Positions 38,197-48,649 of a stretch of DNA of 64,000 nt are shown piece after piece. This stretch comes from Flavobacterium terrisoli (lineage in GTDB: Bacteria; Bacteroidota; Bacteroidia; Flavobacteriales; Flavobacteriaceae). A model generated the notes under the pieces. It worked only from the letters and a program-made list of their open reading frames with translations, was not told where the DNA came from and did no database searches. The first letter of the stretch is position 1. Each line of letters opens with the position of its first letter. Position numbers and translations under genes: made by a program. The stretch lies in contig NZ_JARGNA010000007.1 of NCBI RefSeq assembly GCF_030167905.1, positions 82,859 through 146,858 of the forward strand, written 5' to 3'.

Positions 38197-38281
38197 TGGC
38201 ACGAGCGCTAGCGACTGCATTTTTGTATCAAAAAAATAAAAAACACACAAAATGACACGAGCCTTAAGGCGACTGCATTTT
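38197..38281 (+). repeat. Two direct repeats, each with a small internal palindrome
   Basis: GGCACGAGCGCTAGCGACTGCATTTT-type and GACACGAGCCTTAAGGCGACTG-type copies start at 38,197 and 38,253. The shared frame is CACGAGC...GCGACTGCATTTT; the centres (GCTAGC and CCTTAAGG) are different palindromes. Both begin with ATG and are 56 bases apart. They lie in the spacer between the acyl unit and lpdA. Confidence 0.7.
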
Positions 38282-38308
38282 CACCAATAACAAAATAATT
38301 ACAAGAAA

Positions 38309-39697
38309 ATGAAATACGATATTATTGTTTTAGGAAGTGGTCCGGGCGGTTATGTTACGGCAATCCGCGCGTCACAATTAGGCTTTAAAGTAGCCGTAAT
38401 CGAAAAAGAAAACCTTGGTGGAATTTGTTTAAATTGGGGTTGCATTCCAACAAAAGCACTTTTAAAATCGGCTCAGGTTTTTGATTACCTAAAACATGCA
38501 TCTGATTATGGTTTGACCGTAAAGGAATTTGACAAGGATTTCAATGCTGTTATCGCCCGTTCCCGTGGCGTTGCTGATGGTATGAGCAAAGGTGTTCAAT
38601 TCCTGATGAAGAAAAATAAAATAGACGTTATTGATGGTTTTGGTAAAGTAAAACCGGGTAAAAAAGTAGATGTAACGGCAGCTGACGGAAAAGTAACAGA
38701 ATACAGTGCTGACCATATCATCATTGCAACCGGTGCCCGTTCAAGGGAATTGCCAAACTTACCGCAAGATGGCGTAAAAGTAATTGGTTACCGTCAGGCA
38801 ATGACTTTGCCAACACAACCAAAGAAAATGATTGTGGTTGGTTCTGGTGCAATTGGCGTTGAGTTTGCTCATTTCTATAATTCAATGGGAACCGAAGTAA
38901 CTATCGTAGAATTCATGCCAAACGTTGTTCCGGTGGAAGATGAAGATATCTCAAAACAATTTGAGCGTTCGTTAAAAAAATCAGGCATCACCGTAATGTT
39001 GAATTCTTCTGTAGAGAAAATAGACACCAGCGGAAAAGGCGTAAAAGCTTTTGTAAAAACAGCCAAAGGCGAAGAAGTTCTAGAAGCCGATATTTTGCTT
39101 TCTGCGGTTGGTATTAAAACCAACATTGAAAACATCGGATTGGAAGAAACCGGAATCAAAACGGATAAAGATAAAATTTTGGTAAACAATTTTTACCAAA
39201 CCAATGTTCCGGGTTATTACGCCATTGGTGATGTAACTCCGGGTCAGGCTTTGGCTCACGTGGCTTCGGCTGAAGGAATTCTTTGTGTGGAAAAAATCAA
39301 AGGTTTGCACGTTGAAGCCTTAGACTATGGAAACATTCCGGGCTGTACTTATGCAACTCCGGAAATCGCTTCTGTGGGTATGACCGAAAAACAAGCCAAA
39401 GAAAAAGGATACGAATTAAAAATCGGGAAATTCCCGTTCACGGCTTCCGGAAAAGCAAAAGCAGCCGGAACTCCGGATGGTTTTGTAAAAGTAATTTTTG
39501 ATGCCAAATACGGTGAATGGTTAGGCTGCCATATGATTGGTGCCGGTGTAACCGATATGATTGCGGAAGCAGTTGTAGCCCGTAAACTGGAAACAACAGG
39601 ACACGAAATCCTCAAAGCTGTACACCCGCATCCAACAATGAGTGAAGCGGTAATGGAAGCTGTGGCTGATGCTTACGGAGAAGTGATTCACTTATAA
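38309..39697 (+). CDS. lpdA: Dihydrolipoyl dehydrogenase
   Basis: FAD enzyme (E3) that reoxidises dihydrolipoamide in the pyruvate, 2-oxoglutarate and branched-chain complexes and glycine cleavage. 462 aa. FAD site VLGSGPGGYVTAIRA; redox-active disulfide Cys40/Cys45 in GGICLNWGCIPTK; NAD site VVGSGAIGVEFAHFYNSMG; C-terminal HPHPTMSEAVMEA with the catalytic His-Glu pair. Independent of its neighbours, with a terminator after the stop. Confidence 0.96.
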   Translation: MKYDIIVLGSGPGGYVTAIRASQLGFKVAVIEKENLGGICLNWGCIPTKALLKSAQVFDYLKHASDYGLTVKEFDKDFNAVIARSRGVADGMSKGVQFLMKKNKIDVIDGFGKVKPGKKVDVTAADGKVTEYSADHIIIATGARSRELPNLPQDGVKVIGYRQAMTLPTQPKKMIVVGSGAIGVEFAHFYNSMGTEVTIVEFMPNVVPVEDEDISKQFERSLKKSGITVMLNSSVEKIDTSGKGVKAFVKTAKGEEVLEADILLSAVGIKTNIENIGLEETGIKTDKDKILVNNFYQTNVPGYYAIGDVTPGQALAHVASAEGILCVEKIKGLHVEALDYGNIPGCTYATPEIASVGMTEKQAKEKGYELKIGKFPFTASGKAKAAGTPDGFVKVIFDAKYGEWLGCHMIGAGVTDMIAEAVVARKLETTGHEILKAVHPHPTMSEAVMEAVADAYGEVIHL

Positions 39698-39718
39698 TAT
39701 TCGGAAAAATAAAGTCAT

Positions 39719-39751
39719 AAAAAAACCATCCTTTTCAGGATGGTTTTTTAT
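39719..39751. terminator. Bidirectional terminator between lpdA and the TPR gene
   Basis: AACCATCC and GGATGGTT pair around TTTTCA, flanked by A and T runs; serves both convergent genes. Confidence 0.9.
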
Positions 39752-39768
39752 TTGAAGTAAATAGATAA

Positions 39769-41079
39769 TTACATTTTTGCTTTCAACGCTTTAGCTTTAT
39801 CTGTCATTTCCAAAGCACCATAAACACTTAACAATGTCTTTTTCGCCGGTTCGTTGGTTGGTTGCAACTCAACTGCTTTTTCAAGATATGGTAAAACTTC
39901 CTGGTAAATTTTATTCTGGGCAGCTTTCAATTGGTCATATTTCTTGTTGTCCTTTTCTGAAGTTCCCAATTTACTCATTTGGTCAACCAATTTTTGATCT
40001 TCCCTAAGTTTTAATTCTGCCAGGTTTAAATAGGCATTGAAATAATTCTTGTCGATTTCCAAAGCTCTTTTATAATATTTTTCAGCTTCCGCTAATTTGT
40101 CACCATTGGCACTGATTACACCTAAATTATAAACCAAATCTGCATTGTTCGGGTTTTTCTCTAAGGCTTCATTTACCAATCTGGTATAAGTCGGAAAATC
40201 ATTCATTTTCAGATACAAATCGGCTTCTGTCAAAATCAATGAAGTATCTTCAGGATTGGCTTTACGGGCATCTGCTACAGCAGCCTTTGCCTCATCTATT
40301 TTTCCTTTTTCAACTAAAATCAAAGCAATGTTTTTATAAATCTCACCACGCTTAGATTCAGGTTTTTCATCTCTTGGCTTTTCGTGTGTACCGGCTTTCA
40401 GAAACAAATCCCTGTTGTCCTTAGAAGGAAAGGTTTCTTCTCTTTTTTCCGCTTTGTTCATAGCCCAATAAACCACGGCATCGCCGGTATAATTGGCTGT
40501 TTTTAAAGTATTATAATACTCTAAAGCTTTATCATAGTCTTTAGCATTAACCGCATAACTGGCCGCATAATAAAGGTTGTCCAGATTCTTTTTGTCCAAA
40601 AGATAAAGCGCATACAATACTTCAGAAGCTTCCTTAAATCTTTCTTTTTGACCTAAAGCAATTGCCATGGTAAGAATGTCCGGTTTGAATGACGTTATCG
40701 TTTCATTGATATCATCAGTATATACTTTTTTGCCTGTCTTTTTCTCATAATCCAAAGTAGCATTCAATCCTGAAGCCAAATCAGTTACTGCTTTTGGAGA
40801 ATATGCCGATGCAATCTGAACCGGTGTTACTGTTGGCCCATAAGAAGTGACTTGTAATATTGGCAACATACATTTATAAAAATTAGCATAAATCTTATCA
40901 CCTTCTTCAGTCGCAAGTGGTTCTAATTTTGCCAAATTAGCTTTATACTCTACAATATCGTTTGCCGAAGGAATCTCTTTGGCATAGATTTTCTTCAAAG
41001 CTTTTAACTCGTCTTTTTGAGCAAAAGCTGAAACAGAAACTAGTATTGTTGAAGCCAATACAATGTGTTTAATTTTCAT
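39769..41079 (-). CDS. Periplasmic TPR-repeat protein
   Basis: 436 aa with a signal peptide (MKIKHIVLASTILVSVSAFAQ). The body is a helical solenoid with several tetratricopeptide repeats; clear ones are PNNADLVYNLGVISANGDKLAEAEKYYKRALEI and the helices around DTSLILTEADLYLKMND. There is no T9SS tail, so it is probably periplasmic or bound to the outer membrane. TPRs mediate protein contacts; the partner is unknown. It begins 15 bases after the gyrA stop, so it is likely cotranscribed with gyrA. Confidence 0.85.
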   Translation of the reverse strand: MKIKHIVLASTILVSVSAFAQKDELKALKKIYAKEIPSANDIVEYKANLAKLEPLATEEGDKIYANFYKCMLPILQVTSYGPTVTPVQIASAYSPKAVTDLASGLNATLDYEKKTGKKVYTDDINETITSFKPDILTMAIALGQKERFKEASEVLYALYLLDKKNLDNLYYAASYAVNAKDYDKALEYYNTLKTANYTGDAVVYWAMNKAEKREETFPSKDNRDLFLKAGTHEKPRDEKPESKRGEIYKNIALILVEKGKIDEAKAAVADARKANPEDTSLILTEADLYLKMNDFPTYTRLVNEALEKNPNNADLVYNLGVISANGDKLAEAEKYYKRALEIDKNYFNAYLNLAELKLREDQKLVDQMSKLGTSEKDNKKYDQLKAAQNKIYQEVLPYLEKAVELQPTNEPAKKTLLSVYGALEMTDKAKALKAKM

Positions 41080-41094
41080 GGTATTTTATTTTAA

Positions 41095-43662
41095 TTATTC
41101 TTGTGTTTCTTCAGTGGCATCTTCTGAAGTTTTGGTATCATTTACTTCGTCGGTATCAATACCTTCTGCGAATTCACCTTCAACTTCTTCCACTTCGTCT
41201 TCTTTCATTACTTTGGTTACCGCTGCAATCGAGTCATTTCCTTTGATGTTAATCAAACGAACGCCTTGTGTGGCTCTTCCCATCACTCTCAAATCAGACA
41301 CTTCCATACGAATGGTTAATCCCGATTTGTTGATAATCATCAAATCGTCTTCATCCGTTACGGCATTAATCGAAATCAACGCTCCGGTTTTTTCTGTAAT
41401 GTTTAAGGTCTTTACTCCTTTTCCACCTCTGTTGGTGATACGGTAAACATCCTCTCCATCTTCATCTACCAATTTGGTTCTTTTTCCATAACCGTTTTCG
41501 GTAACGACCAACAATTGTGTTTCATTGACATCATCCTTATTAACAGAAACCATACCAATTACTTCATCTTTGTCATCGGCCAAGGTAATTCCGCGTACTC
41601 CTGAAGCTGTTCTTCCCATCGGACGGGTTTTTTCTTCTTCGAAACGAACCAATTTTCCTGATTTCACCGCAACCAAAACCTGGCTGTCGCCATTGGTTAA
41701 TTTTGCTTCTAATAATTCGTCGTCTTCTCTGATGGTAATCGCGTTGATACCATTTTGACGTGGACGGGAATATTGCTCCAACGGTGTTTTCTTCACCTGA
41801 CCTTGTTTGGTCGCCATGATTACATAATGGCTGTTGATGTATTCTTCGTCTTTTAAGTCTTGCGTACAAATAAATGCTTTTACCTTATCATCACTTTCAA
41901 TGTTGATTAAGTTTTGAATCGCACGGCCTTTGCTCGTTTTGCTTCCTTCAGGAATTTCGTAAACGCGCATCCAGAAACATTTTCCTTTTTGGGTAAAGAA
42001 CAATAAATATTGGTGATTGGTTGCCACAAATAAATGCTCTAAGAAATCCTGATCTCTGGTTCCGGCACTTTTTTGTCCAACGCCACCGCGGTTTTGTGTT
42101 TTGTATTCTGATAAGTTGGTACGCTTGATATAACCGGCGTGAGAAATGGTAATCACCACATTTTCATCGGCAATCAAATCTTCGATGCTTACATCTCCGC
42201 CAGAGTATTCAATAGTTGAACGACGTGCATCACCATATCTGTCTCTGATTTCGATTAACTCATCTTTAATCAATTGCATTCTTAATTCTTTGCTTGCCAA
42301 TAAATCTTTCAAGTGTTGAATTAATTTCATGATCTCTTCGTATTCCGCTCTTAACTTGTCTTGTTCCAGACCGGTTAACTGACGCAAACGCATTTCAACA
42401 ATCGCACGCGCCTGAATGTCTGACAAACTGAATCTTTCAATCAATTTGGCTCTTGCTTCATCACCATCTTTCGATGCACGGATCAATGCAATTACTTCGT
42501 CAATGTTATCCGAAGCAATGATCAAACCTTCTAAGATGTGTGCTCTTTCTTCCGCTTTGCGCAATTCGAATTGGGTTCTTCTTACGACAACATCATGACG
42601 GTGTTCTACGAAATAGTGAATCAAATCTTTAACGTTCAACATTTGCGGTCTTCCGTTTACCAACGCAATGTTGTTTACACTAAAAGAAGACTGCAACTGT
42701 GTATATTTATAAAGTGTATTCAAAACCACATTCGGCACCGCGTCGCGTTTCAATTCATACACGATACGCATACCGGTTCTATCCGATTCGTCACGGATAT
42801 TCGAAATGCCTTCGATTTTTTTCTCATTAATCAAATCGGCAGTTTTTTTGATCATTTCTGCCTTGTTCACCTGGTATGGAATTTCGGAAACGATAATCGC
42901 TTCTCTTCCGTTGGATTCTTCAAAAGCCACTTTGGCACGAATCACAATACGGCCACGTCCAGTTTTGAATGCTTCACGAACACCTTCGTAACCATAAATC
43001 ACACCACCGGTTGGAAAATCGGGTGCTTTGATGTGTGTGATTAATTCGTCAATTTCTATATCATTATTGTCGATGTACGCTAACGTACCATCAACCACTT
43101 CTGTCAAGTTGTGTGGCGGCATATTGGTTGCCATACCAACGGCAATCCCTGACGCTCCGTTGATCAATAGATTCGGAACTCTCGTTGGCATTACTTTTGG
43201 CTCATACAAGGTATCGTCAAAGTTCAATTGGAAATCCACTGTCTCTTTGTCGATATCTGCCATAATGTCTTCTGACATCTTCTTCATTCTGGCCTCAGTA
43301 TAACGCATCGCTGCCGGACTATCGCCATCAACCGAACCAAAGTTACCCTGGCCATCAATTAATAAATAACGTAAACTCCATTCCTGGGCCATACGAACCA
43401 TGGCATCATAAACTGAAGTATCGCCGTGTGGGTGATATTTACCCAGTACTTCTCCAACAATTCTCGCGGATTTTTTGTGAGCTCTATTTGAAAAAACGCC
43501 TAAATCATACATTCCATATAACACTCTTCGGTGTACCGGTTTCAAACCGTCACGCACGTCAGGTAGCGCTCTTGAGACAATTACAGACATCGAATAATCG
43601 ATGTAAGCTGATTTCATTTCATCTTCGATGTTAATAGGAATTAACTTTTCTCCGTCAGACAT
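41095..43662 (-). CDS. gyrA: DNA gyrase subunit A
   Basis: 855 aa breakage-reunion subunit. The active-site tyrosine lies in [12 protein letters not shown] (about 122). The C-terminal beta-pinwheel contains the GyrA box QNRGGVG, which marks gyrase rather than ParC. The quinolone region reads [17 protein letters not shown], with Thr and Ser at the positions equivalent to E. coli 83 and 84 and Asp at 87. The tail is very acidic ([19 protein letters not shown]). The TPR gene follows 15 bases later. gyrB is not in the window. Confidence 0.97.
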   Translation of the reverse strand: MSDGEKLIPINIEDEMKSAYIDYSMSVIVSRALPDVRDGLKPVHRRVLYGMYDLGVFSNRAHKKSARIVGEVLGKYHPHGDTSVYDAMVRMAQEWSLRYLLIDGQGNFGSVDGDSPAAMRYTEARMKKMSEDIMADIDKETVDFQLNFDDTLYEPKVMPTRVPNLLINGASGIAVGMATNMPPHNLTEVVDGTLAYIDNNDIEIDELITHIKAPDFPTGGVIYGYEGVREAFKTGRGRIVIRAKVAFEESNGREAIIVSEIPYQVNKAEMIKKTADLINEKKIEGISNIRDESDRTGMRIVYELKRDAVPNVVLNTLYKYTQLQSSFSVNNIALVNGRPQMLNVKDLIHYFVEHRHDVVVRRTQFELRKAEERAHILEGLIIASDNIDEVIALIRASKDGDEARAKLIERFSLSDIQARAIVEMRLRQLTGLEQDKLRAEYEEIMKLIQHLKDLLASKELRMQLIKDELIEIRDRYGDARRSTIEYSGGDVSIEDLIADENVVITISHAGYIKRTNLSEYKTQNRGGVGQKSAGTRDQDFLEHLFVATNHQYLLFFTQKGKCFWMRVYEIPEGSKTSKGRAIQNLINIESDDKVKAFICTQDLKDEEYINSHYVIMATKQGQVKKTPLEQYSRPRQNGINAITIREDDELLEAKLTNGDSQVLVAVKSGKLVRFEEEKTRPMGRTASGVRGITLADDKDEVIGMVSVNKDDVNETQLLVVTENGYGKRTKLVDEDGEDVYRITNRGGKGVKTLNITEKTGALISINAVTDEDDLMIINKSGLTIRMEVSDLRVMGRATQGVRLINIKGNDSIAAVTKVMKEDEVEEVEGEFAEGIDTDEVNDTKTSEDATEETQE

Positions 43663-43874
43663 ATTTTATAAATTATTAATAAAAAATTAGTTTAAATTCA
43701 AAACGTGCTAATATAGGATAATTATAGCTTTTGGAGCTATTTTTAGTCCACAAATTTCAATGATTTATTAACAAAATAGGCTCTTTTTTTGGTTAATAAA
43801 ATAGTGAGGTTACCGCTTTTATTATTGGCTTTTTTTTTGTCAATTAGCTGACAGTACATTTAGGCGGAATGATT

Positions 43875-43906
43875 TTTGTTAGAACCATTCATAATAACTA
43901 AATTTA
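43875..43906 (+). promoter_or_regulatory. Promoter of clpC
   Basis: TTTG (43,875-43,878), 20 bases, TAAATTTA (43,899-43,906), one mismatch from TAnnTTTG, 21 bases before the ATG. Confidence 0.55.
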
Positions 43907-43927
43907 CATTACCAACAATATTATTTT

Positions 43928-46471
43928 ATGGATGATAATTTTTCACCAAGAGTCAAAGATGTTATAACCTACAGTAAGGAAGAAGCATTGCGTTTGGGCC
44001 ATGATTTTATTGGCACTGAACATTTGATGCTTGGTATCCTCAGAGATGGAAATGGTAAAGCAATTGCCATTTTAAATAACCTGTCTATAGATTTAGAACA
44101 TTTACGCAAGAAGGTCGAAATCTTAAGTCCGGCAAACCCGAACGTTGAAATAAGTAACGAAAAGAAAAACCTGCACTTGACTCGTCAAGCAGAACGTGCC
44201 TTAAAGACAACATTCTTAGAAGCCAAAGTATTTCAGGCAACTTCTATAAGTACCGCCCATTTGCTTTTGTGTATCCTAAGAAATGAAAATGATCCTACAA
44301 CCAAACTATTGCATCGTCTGAAAATAGACTATAATGTAGTTAAAGAACAGTATTTGAATATGACACCAAACGAAGAAGATTTTACAGATAACCTGCCTAG
44401 AAATGAGTCATACAATGATGATTCAGGTCAAGATGACAGTTTGAAAGAAGGCAGCTTTAATAATCCGGCAAACAAGACTAATAAGAAATCGAAAACTCCG
44501 GTTTTGGATAATTTTGGTCGCGACTTAACCGAATTAGCCGAAGAAGGTAAACTCGACCCTGTTGTGGGTCGTGAAAAAGAAATTGAGCGTGTGTCTCAAA
44601 TTCTGAGCCGCAGAAAGAAAAACAATCCGTTGTTAATCGGTGAACCTGGTGTTGGTAAATCTGCCATCGCCGAAGGCTTGGCCTTGCGCATCATTCAAAA
44701 GAAAGTGTCGCGTATTCTTTTCAACAAAAGAGTCGTAACCCTTGATTTGGCTTCGCTAGTTGCCGGTACAAAATACCGCGGACAATTTGAAGAAAGAATG
44801 AAAGCCGTTATGAACGAATTGGAGAAAAATGACGACATCATTTTATTCATTGACGAAATCCATACCATTGTTGGTGCCGGTGGCGCTACAGGTTCTTTGG
44901 ATGCGTCAAATATGTTTAAACCAGCGTTAGCGCGTGGCGAAATACAATGTATTGGTGCCACAACGCTTGACGAATACAGACAATATATTGAGAAAGATGG
45001 CGCGTTAGAAAGACGTTTCCAAAAAGTAATTGTGGAACCAACTTCAGTTGAAGAAACAATCACGATTTTGAACAACATCAAAAACAAATACGAAGACCAC
45101 CACAATGTTATTTACACTGATGAAGCAATTGAAGCGTGTGTGAAATTAACCAACAGATACATGTCGGAGCGTTTCCTTCCGGACAAAGCGATTGACGCTT
45201 TAGACGAAGCAGGTTCGCGTGTTCACATTACCAATATTGATGTACCAAAACAAATCTTGGATTTGGAACGCCAATTGGAAGAAGTACGCGAATTGAAAAA
45301 CTCTGTCGTTAAGAAACAAAAATACGAAGAAGCAGCCAAGTTGCGTGATGATGAAAAACGCTTGGAAAAAGACTTAGGCATCGCTCAGGAACAATGGGAA
45401 GAAGATTCCAAAAGCAATCGAATCCGTGTGACTGAAGACAATGTAGCCGATGTGGTTTCGATGATGACAGGAATTCCGGTGAATCGTATTGCCCAAACAG
45501 AAAGCAACAAATTGGCTCACTTACCCGATTTAATCAAAGGAAAAGTAATCGGTCAGGACGAAGCAGTTTTGAAAATTGCCCGTTCTATCCAACGTAACCG
45601 AGCCGGATTGAAAGATCCTAATCGTCCGATTGGTTCGTTCATTTTCTTAGGTCAAACCGGTGTTGGTAAAACCCAATTGGCAAAAGTGTTAGCCAAAGAA
45701 TTATTCGACTCAGAAGATGCGTTAATCCGTATCGATATGAGTGAATACATGGAAAAATTCGCCATCTCCAGATTAATCGGTGCGCCTCCGGGCTACGTTG
45801 GTTACGAAGAAGGCGGACAATTAACCGAAAAAGTACGTAGAAAACCGTATTGCGTGGTACTTTTGGATGAGATTGAAAAAGCGCATCCTGATGTGTTTAA
45901 TATGATGTTACAGGTTTTGGATGACGGTTATCTGACCGATAGTTTGGGTCGAAAAATCGATTTCAAAAATACGATTATCATCATGACTTCGAATGTTGGA
46001 GCACGTCAATTGAAAGACTTCGGTCAGGGTGTTGGTTTTGGTACAGCTGCCAAAATTGCACAAGCCGATGACAACTCGAAAAGCGTTATCGAAAATGCAT
46101 TGAAGAAAACCTTTGCACCGGAATTCTTGAACAGAATTGACGACGTAATTGTCTTCAATCCATTGGAAAAAGAGCATATCGATTTGATTATCGAAATCGA
46201 ATTGAAAAAATTATACGCGAGAGTATCTGAATTGGGTTATAAATTAAATCTTTCTGATAAGGCCAAAGCCTTTATCGCCGAGAAAGGTTTTGACAAGCAA
46301 TTTGGTGCCCGACCGTTAAAAAGAGCGATTCAGAAATATGTTGAAGATGCTTTAGCCGAAGAAATCATTACTTCGAAAATTGCTTCCGGTGACGAAATAT
46401 TTATGGATTTAGATGAAACAACCCAAGAGTTGACCGTTACCATTCAAAAAGCTGAAAAGCCGACAAAGTAA
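43928..46471 (+). CDS. clpC: ATP-dependent Clp protease ATPase subunit ClpC
   Basis: 847 aa AAA+ unfoldase that feeds ClpP. Clp N-domain repeats at 1-150 (HDFIGTEHLMLGIL). First AAA+ module Walker A GEPGVGKSAIAEGLA (about 238). The short middle region contains a UVR-like stretch (KKQKYEEAAKLRDDEKRLEKDL), which separates ClpC from ClpB. Second AAA+ module Walker A GQTGVGKTQLAKVLA. A GVGFGT loop in the second module is at the place of the ClpP-binding IGF/L loop. Divergent from gyrA with its own promoter. Confidence 0.93.
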   Translation: MDDNFSPRVKDVITYSKEEALRLGHDFIGTEHLMLGILRDGNGKAIAILNNLSIDLEHLRKKVEILSPANPNVEISNEKKNLHLTRQAERALKTTFLEAKVFQATSISTAHLLLCILRNENDPTTKLLHRLKIDYNVVKEQYLNMTPNEEDFTDNLPRNESYNDDSGQDDSLKEGSFNNPANKTNKKSKTPVLDNFGRDLTELAEEGKLDPVVGREKEIERVSQILSRRKKNNPLLIGEPGVGKSAIAEGLALRIIQKKVSRILFNKRVVTLDLASLVAGTKYRGQFEERMKAVMNELEKNDDIILFIDEIHTIVGAGGATGSLDASNMFKPALARGEIQCIGATTLDEYRQYIEKDGALERRFQKVIVEPTSVEETITILNNIKNKYEDHHNVIYTDEAIEACVKLTNRYMSERFLPDKAIDALDEAGSRVHITNIDVPKQILDLERQLEEVRELKNSVVKKQKYEEAAKLRDDEKRLEKDLGIAQEQWEEDSKSNRIRVTEDNVADVVSMMTGIPVNRIAQTESNKLAHLPDLIKGKVIGQDEAVLKIARSIQRNRAGLKDPNRPIGSFIFLGQTGVGKTQLAKVLAKELFDSEDALIRIDMSEYMEKFAISRLIGAPPGYVGYEEGGQLTEKVRRKPYCVVLLDEIEKAHPDVFNMMLQVLDDGYLTDSLGRKIDFKNTIIIMTSNVGARQLKDFGQGVGFGTAAKIAQADDNSKSVIENALKKTFAPEFLNRIDDVIVFNPLEKEHIDLIIEIELKKLYARVSELGYKLNLSDKAKAFIAEKGFDKQFGARPLKRAIQKYVEDALAEEIITSKIASGDEIFMDLDETTQELTVTIQKAEKPTK

Positions 46472-46556
46472 GATAGTTTAACTTCTAAAAGCCGCGAATC
46501 CCGAATGAAATTTAGTTTAAATTGTTCGTGTTTCGTGGCTTTTTAATTTTATATCA

Positions 46557-47933
46557 ATGCCAGCAAACAAAATCATTTTAGGTTCCGAAGAATGGTGTTC
46601 GTTTCCCGAACTCGGAATTCCTGCCATTAAAGCACGTGTAGATTCAGGTGCCAAAACTTCGGCTTTACACGCCATTAACATTGCCCCTTTTTTAAAAGAT
46701 ACCGAGAACTGGGTCAAATTTGACATCAACCCGATTCAGAATAACCTCAAAACCGTTATCCATTGTGAGGCCAAATTAGTCGACAAAAGAATTGTCAAAA
46801 GTTCGAGTGGTTTTCGCGAACAGCGCTATGTGATTAAAACCAATTTGTGCATCGGCAGCGATACCTGGGAAATTGAAATGACGTTGACCAATCGGGATTC
46901 CATGGGTTTCCGAATGCTTCTTGGACGCGAAGCCATGAGCGGCAGAATATTGGTTGATCCTGAACAAAAATATTTATTGGGACAAACTTCCACCGAAAGC
47001 CTCAAAGATTTATACCAAAATGCCATTGCCACAAAAACCGGTTTGCGCATTGGTGTTTTAGCCAGTAACCCCGAATTGTACAGCAACAAACGCATCATGG
47101 AAGCCGGCGAAATGCGCGGACACGAAATGCACTTCCTGAACATCAAGGAATGTTATATGAAACTTGATGCACACAATCCGGAGATCCATTATCGCGGCGG
47201 TAAAGTGTTGGATAATTTCGACGCGGTGATACCGAGAATCCGCCCAAGCATTACCTTTTATGGTTGTGCTTTAACGCGTCAGTTTGAAGCGATGAAAGTC
47301 TTTTGCCTAAATTCGGCGGCAGCGATAACCCAATCAAGAGACAAACTGTTTTCACTACAATTATTGTTGCATCACGGCGTGGATATTCCAACCACCGGAT
47401 TTGCCAATTCACCTTTGGACACCGACGATTTGATTAAAATGGTTGGCGGTTCACCGCTGATTGTAAAACTGCTCGAAGGCACACAGGGAAAAGGCGTTGT
47501 TTTGGCCGAAACCAAAAAAGCAGCCGAATCGGTAATCAATGCGTTCAAGAGTTTGAATGCGAATATTTTAGTACAGGAATTCATCAAGGAAGCTAATGGT
47601 AAAGATTTGCGTTTGTTTGTCGTTGACGGCAAAGTAGTCGCGGCCATTCAACGCGAAGCCGCAGCGGGTGAATTCAGAGCCAATATCCATATGGGTGGCA
47701 CAGCTTCGGTTATCAAACCAACGGCTGACGAAAAGAAAATTGCGATTAAAGCAGCCAAAGCGATGGACTTGAAAGTCGCGGGTGTTGATATCATCCGTTC
47801 CTCAAAAGGCCCGTTATTATTAGAAGTTAATTCGTCTCCCGGATTGGAAGGCATTGAAGGTGCCACCAACAAAGACATTGCCGGAGAAATGATTAAGGCG
47901 ATTGAGAAAAATTTTAAAATTGGACAAAATTAA
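46557..47933 (+). CDS. Fusion of RimB-like aspartyl-protease-fold domain and RimK-like ATP-grasp ligase
   Basis: 458 aa two-domain protein. Residues 1-145 match the PF05618 (RimB, retropepsin-like) family: [16 protein letters not shown] with Asp29-Ser30-Gly31, and [13 protein letters not shown]. Residues ~160-458 match RimK, the ATP-grasp ligase that adds glutamates to ribosomal protein S6: [39 protein letters not shown], and [18 protein letters not shown]. In many bacteria these are separate neighbouring genes; here they are fused, implying joint action in adding and trimming. The substrate is inferred. Four small membrane-protein genes follow closely. Confidence 0.9.
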   Translation: MPANKIILGSEEWCSFPELGIPAIKARVDSGAKTSALHAINIAPFLKDTENWVKFDINPIQNNLKTVIHCEAKLVDKRIVKSSSGFREQRYVIKTNLCIGSDTWEIEMTLTNRDSMGFRMLLGREAMSGRILVDPEQKYLLGQTSTESLKDLYQNAIATKTGLRIGVLASNPELYSNKRIMEAGEMRGHEMHFLNIKECYMKLDAHNPEIHYRGGKVLDNFDAVIPRIRPSITFYGCALTRQFEAMKVFCLNSAAAITQSRDKLFSLQLLLHHGVDIPTTGFANSPLDTDDLIKMVGGSPLIVKLLEGTQGKGVVLAETKKAAESVINAFKSLNANILVQEFIKEANGKDLRLFVVDGKVVAAIQREAAAGEFRANIHMGGTASVIKPTADEKKIAIKAAKAMDLKVAGVDIIRSSKGPLLLEVNSSPGLEGIEGATNKDIAGEMIKAIEKNFKIGQN

Positions 47934-47945
47934 CAAACACCAACT

Positions 47946-48128
47946 ATGAATAAAATCTATCTGCCTTCTGCTATTATTTTTCTGATTGGAATGATTATCA
48001 CTATAATCGGTGCGTTGTTCAAAATAATGCATTGGACCGGTGCCAACGTGATGCTGACTATTGGCATGCTATCAGAAGTAATTGCCATTGCCATTTTAAT
48101 CATAACCCTGACCAAAAACACTAAATAA
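47946..48128 (+). CDS. 60-residue two-helix membrane protein similar to the GldL N-terminus
   Basis: 60 aa with two hydrophobic helices (IYLPSAIIFLIGMIITIIGALFKI and ANVMLTIGMLSEVIAIAILIITL) joined by MHWTGAN. The pattern GALFKIMHW plus a Glu inside the second helix recalls the GldL membrane hairpin, the proton-driven motor part of gliding/T9SS, but the cytoplasmic domain is missing. It starts 12 bases after the RimB-RimK stop and 2 bases before the DUF421 gene. Function unknown; motor activity is not implied. Confidence 0.7.
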   Translation: MNKIYLPSAIIFLIGMIITIIGALFKIMHWTGANVMLTIGMLSEVIAIAILIITLTKNTK

Positions 48129-48130
48129 CA

Positions 48131-48646
48131 ATGAACCCTTATCTGGAAATCGTAATCAGAAGTGTTTCCGTGTATTTATTCATGGTCATTGCGTTGCGCA
48201 TTTTTGGCAAGAAGGAATTGTCCCAACTCAACACTGCCGATGTTATTCTGATTTTGCTCATTAGCAATTCAGTGCAGAATGCAATGGTTGGAGACAATAC
48301 ATCGCTTTGGGGCGGAATCATTGCGGCTGTTGCCTTGTTTATCATTAATTTTATATTCAAGAAAGCCATGTCCAAATCCAATTTCATTAAAGATTTGGTT
48401 CAGGATAAACCAGAGATTTTGATACACGATGGCAAAATCGATTTCAAAGCGCTGACAAAATTAGGCATTACCGATGAAGAATTAAAGGAAGCCATGCGTG
48501 AACATGGAGTCGAACATTATGCAGCCGTCAAACTGGCGATGTTTGAAATTGACGGTAACATCAGCATCATTACGGGTGACACCCATTTGAAACAAACCAG
48601 ACACAAAAGAAGGATTCATAAAACATTAGGAAACCTAAATACTTAA
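48131..48646 (+). CDS. DUF421 (YetF-like) membrane protein
   Basis: 171 aa. Three N-terminal hydrophobic segments are followed by a soluble C-terminal domain. DUF421 markers: FGKKELSQLNTADVILILLISNSVQNAMVG, and the later KPEILIHDGKIDFKALTKLGITDEEL. Function in this group is poorly known; the soluble domain folds independently in YetF/YdfR relatives. It is the second of four small membrane-protein genes spaced by 2-3 bases and clearly cotranscribed. Confidence 0.88.
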   Translation: MNPYLEIVIRSVSVYLFMVIALRIFGKKELSQLNTADVILILLISNSVQNAMVGDNTSLWGGIIAAVALFIINFIFKKAMSKSNFIKDLVQDKPEILIHDGKIDFKALTKLGITDEELKEAMREHGVEHYAAVKLAMFEIDGNISIITGDTHLKQTRHKRRIHKTLGNLNT

Positions 48647-48649
48647 CTC

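Noticed and set aside
41095..43662. Quinolone-resistance mutation in GyrA
   Set aside because: Thr at the position equivalent to 83 is a natural variant in many wild-type bacteria; no resistance can be claimed.
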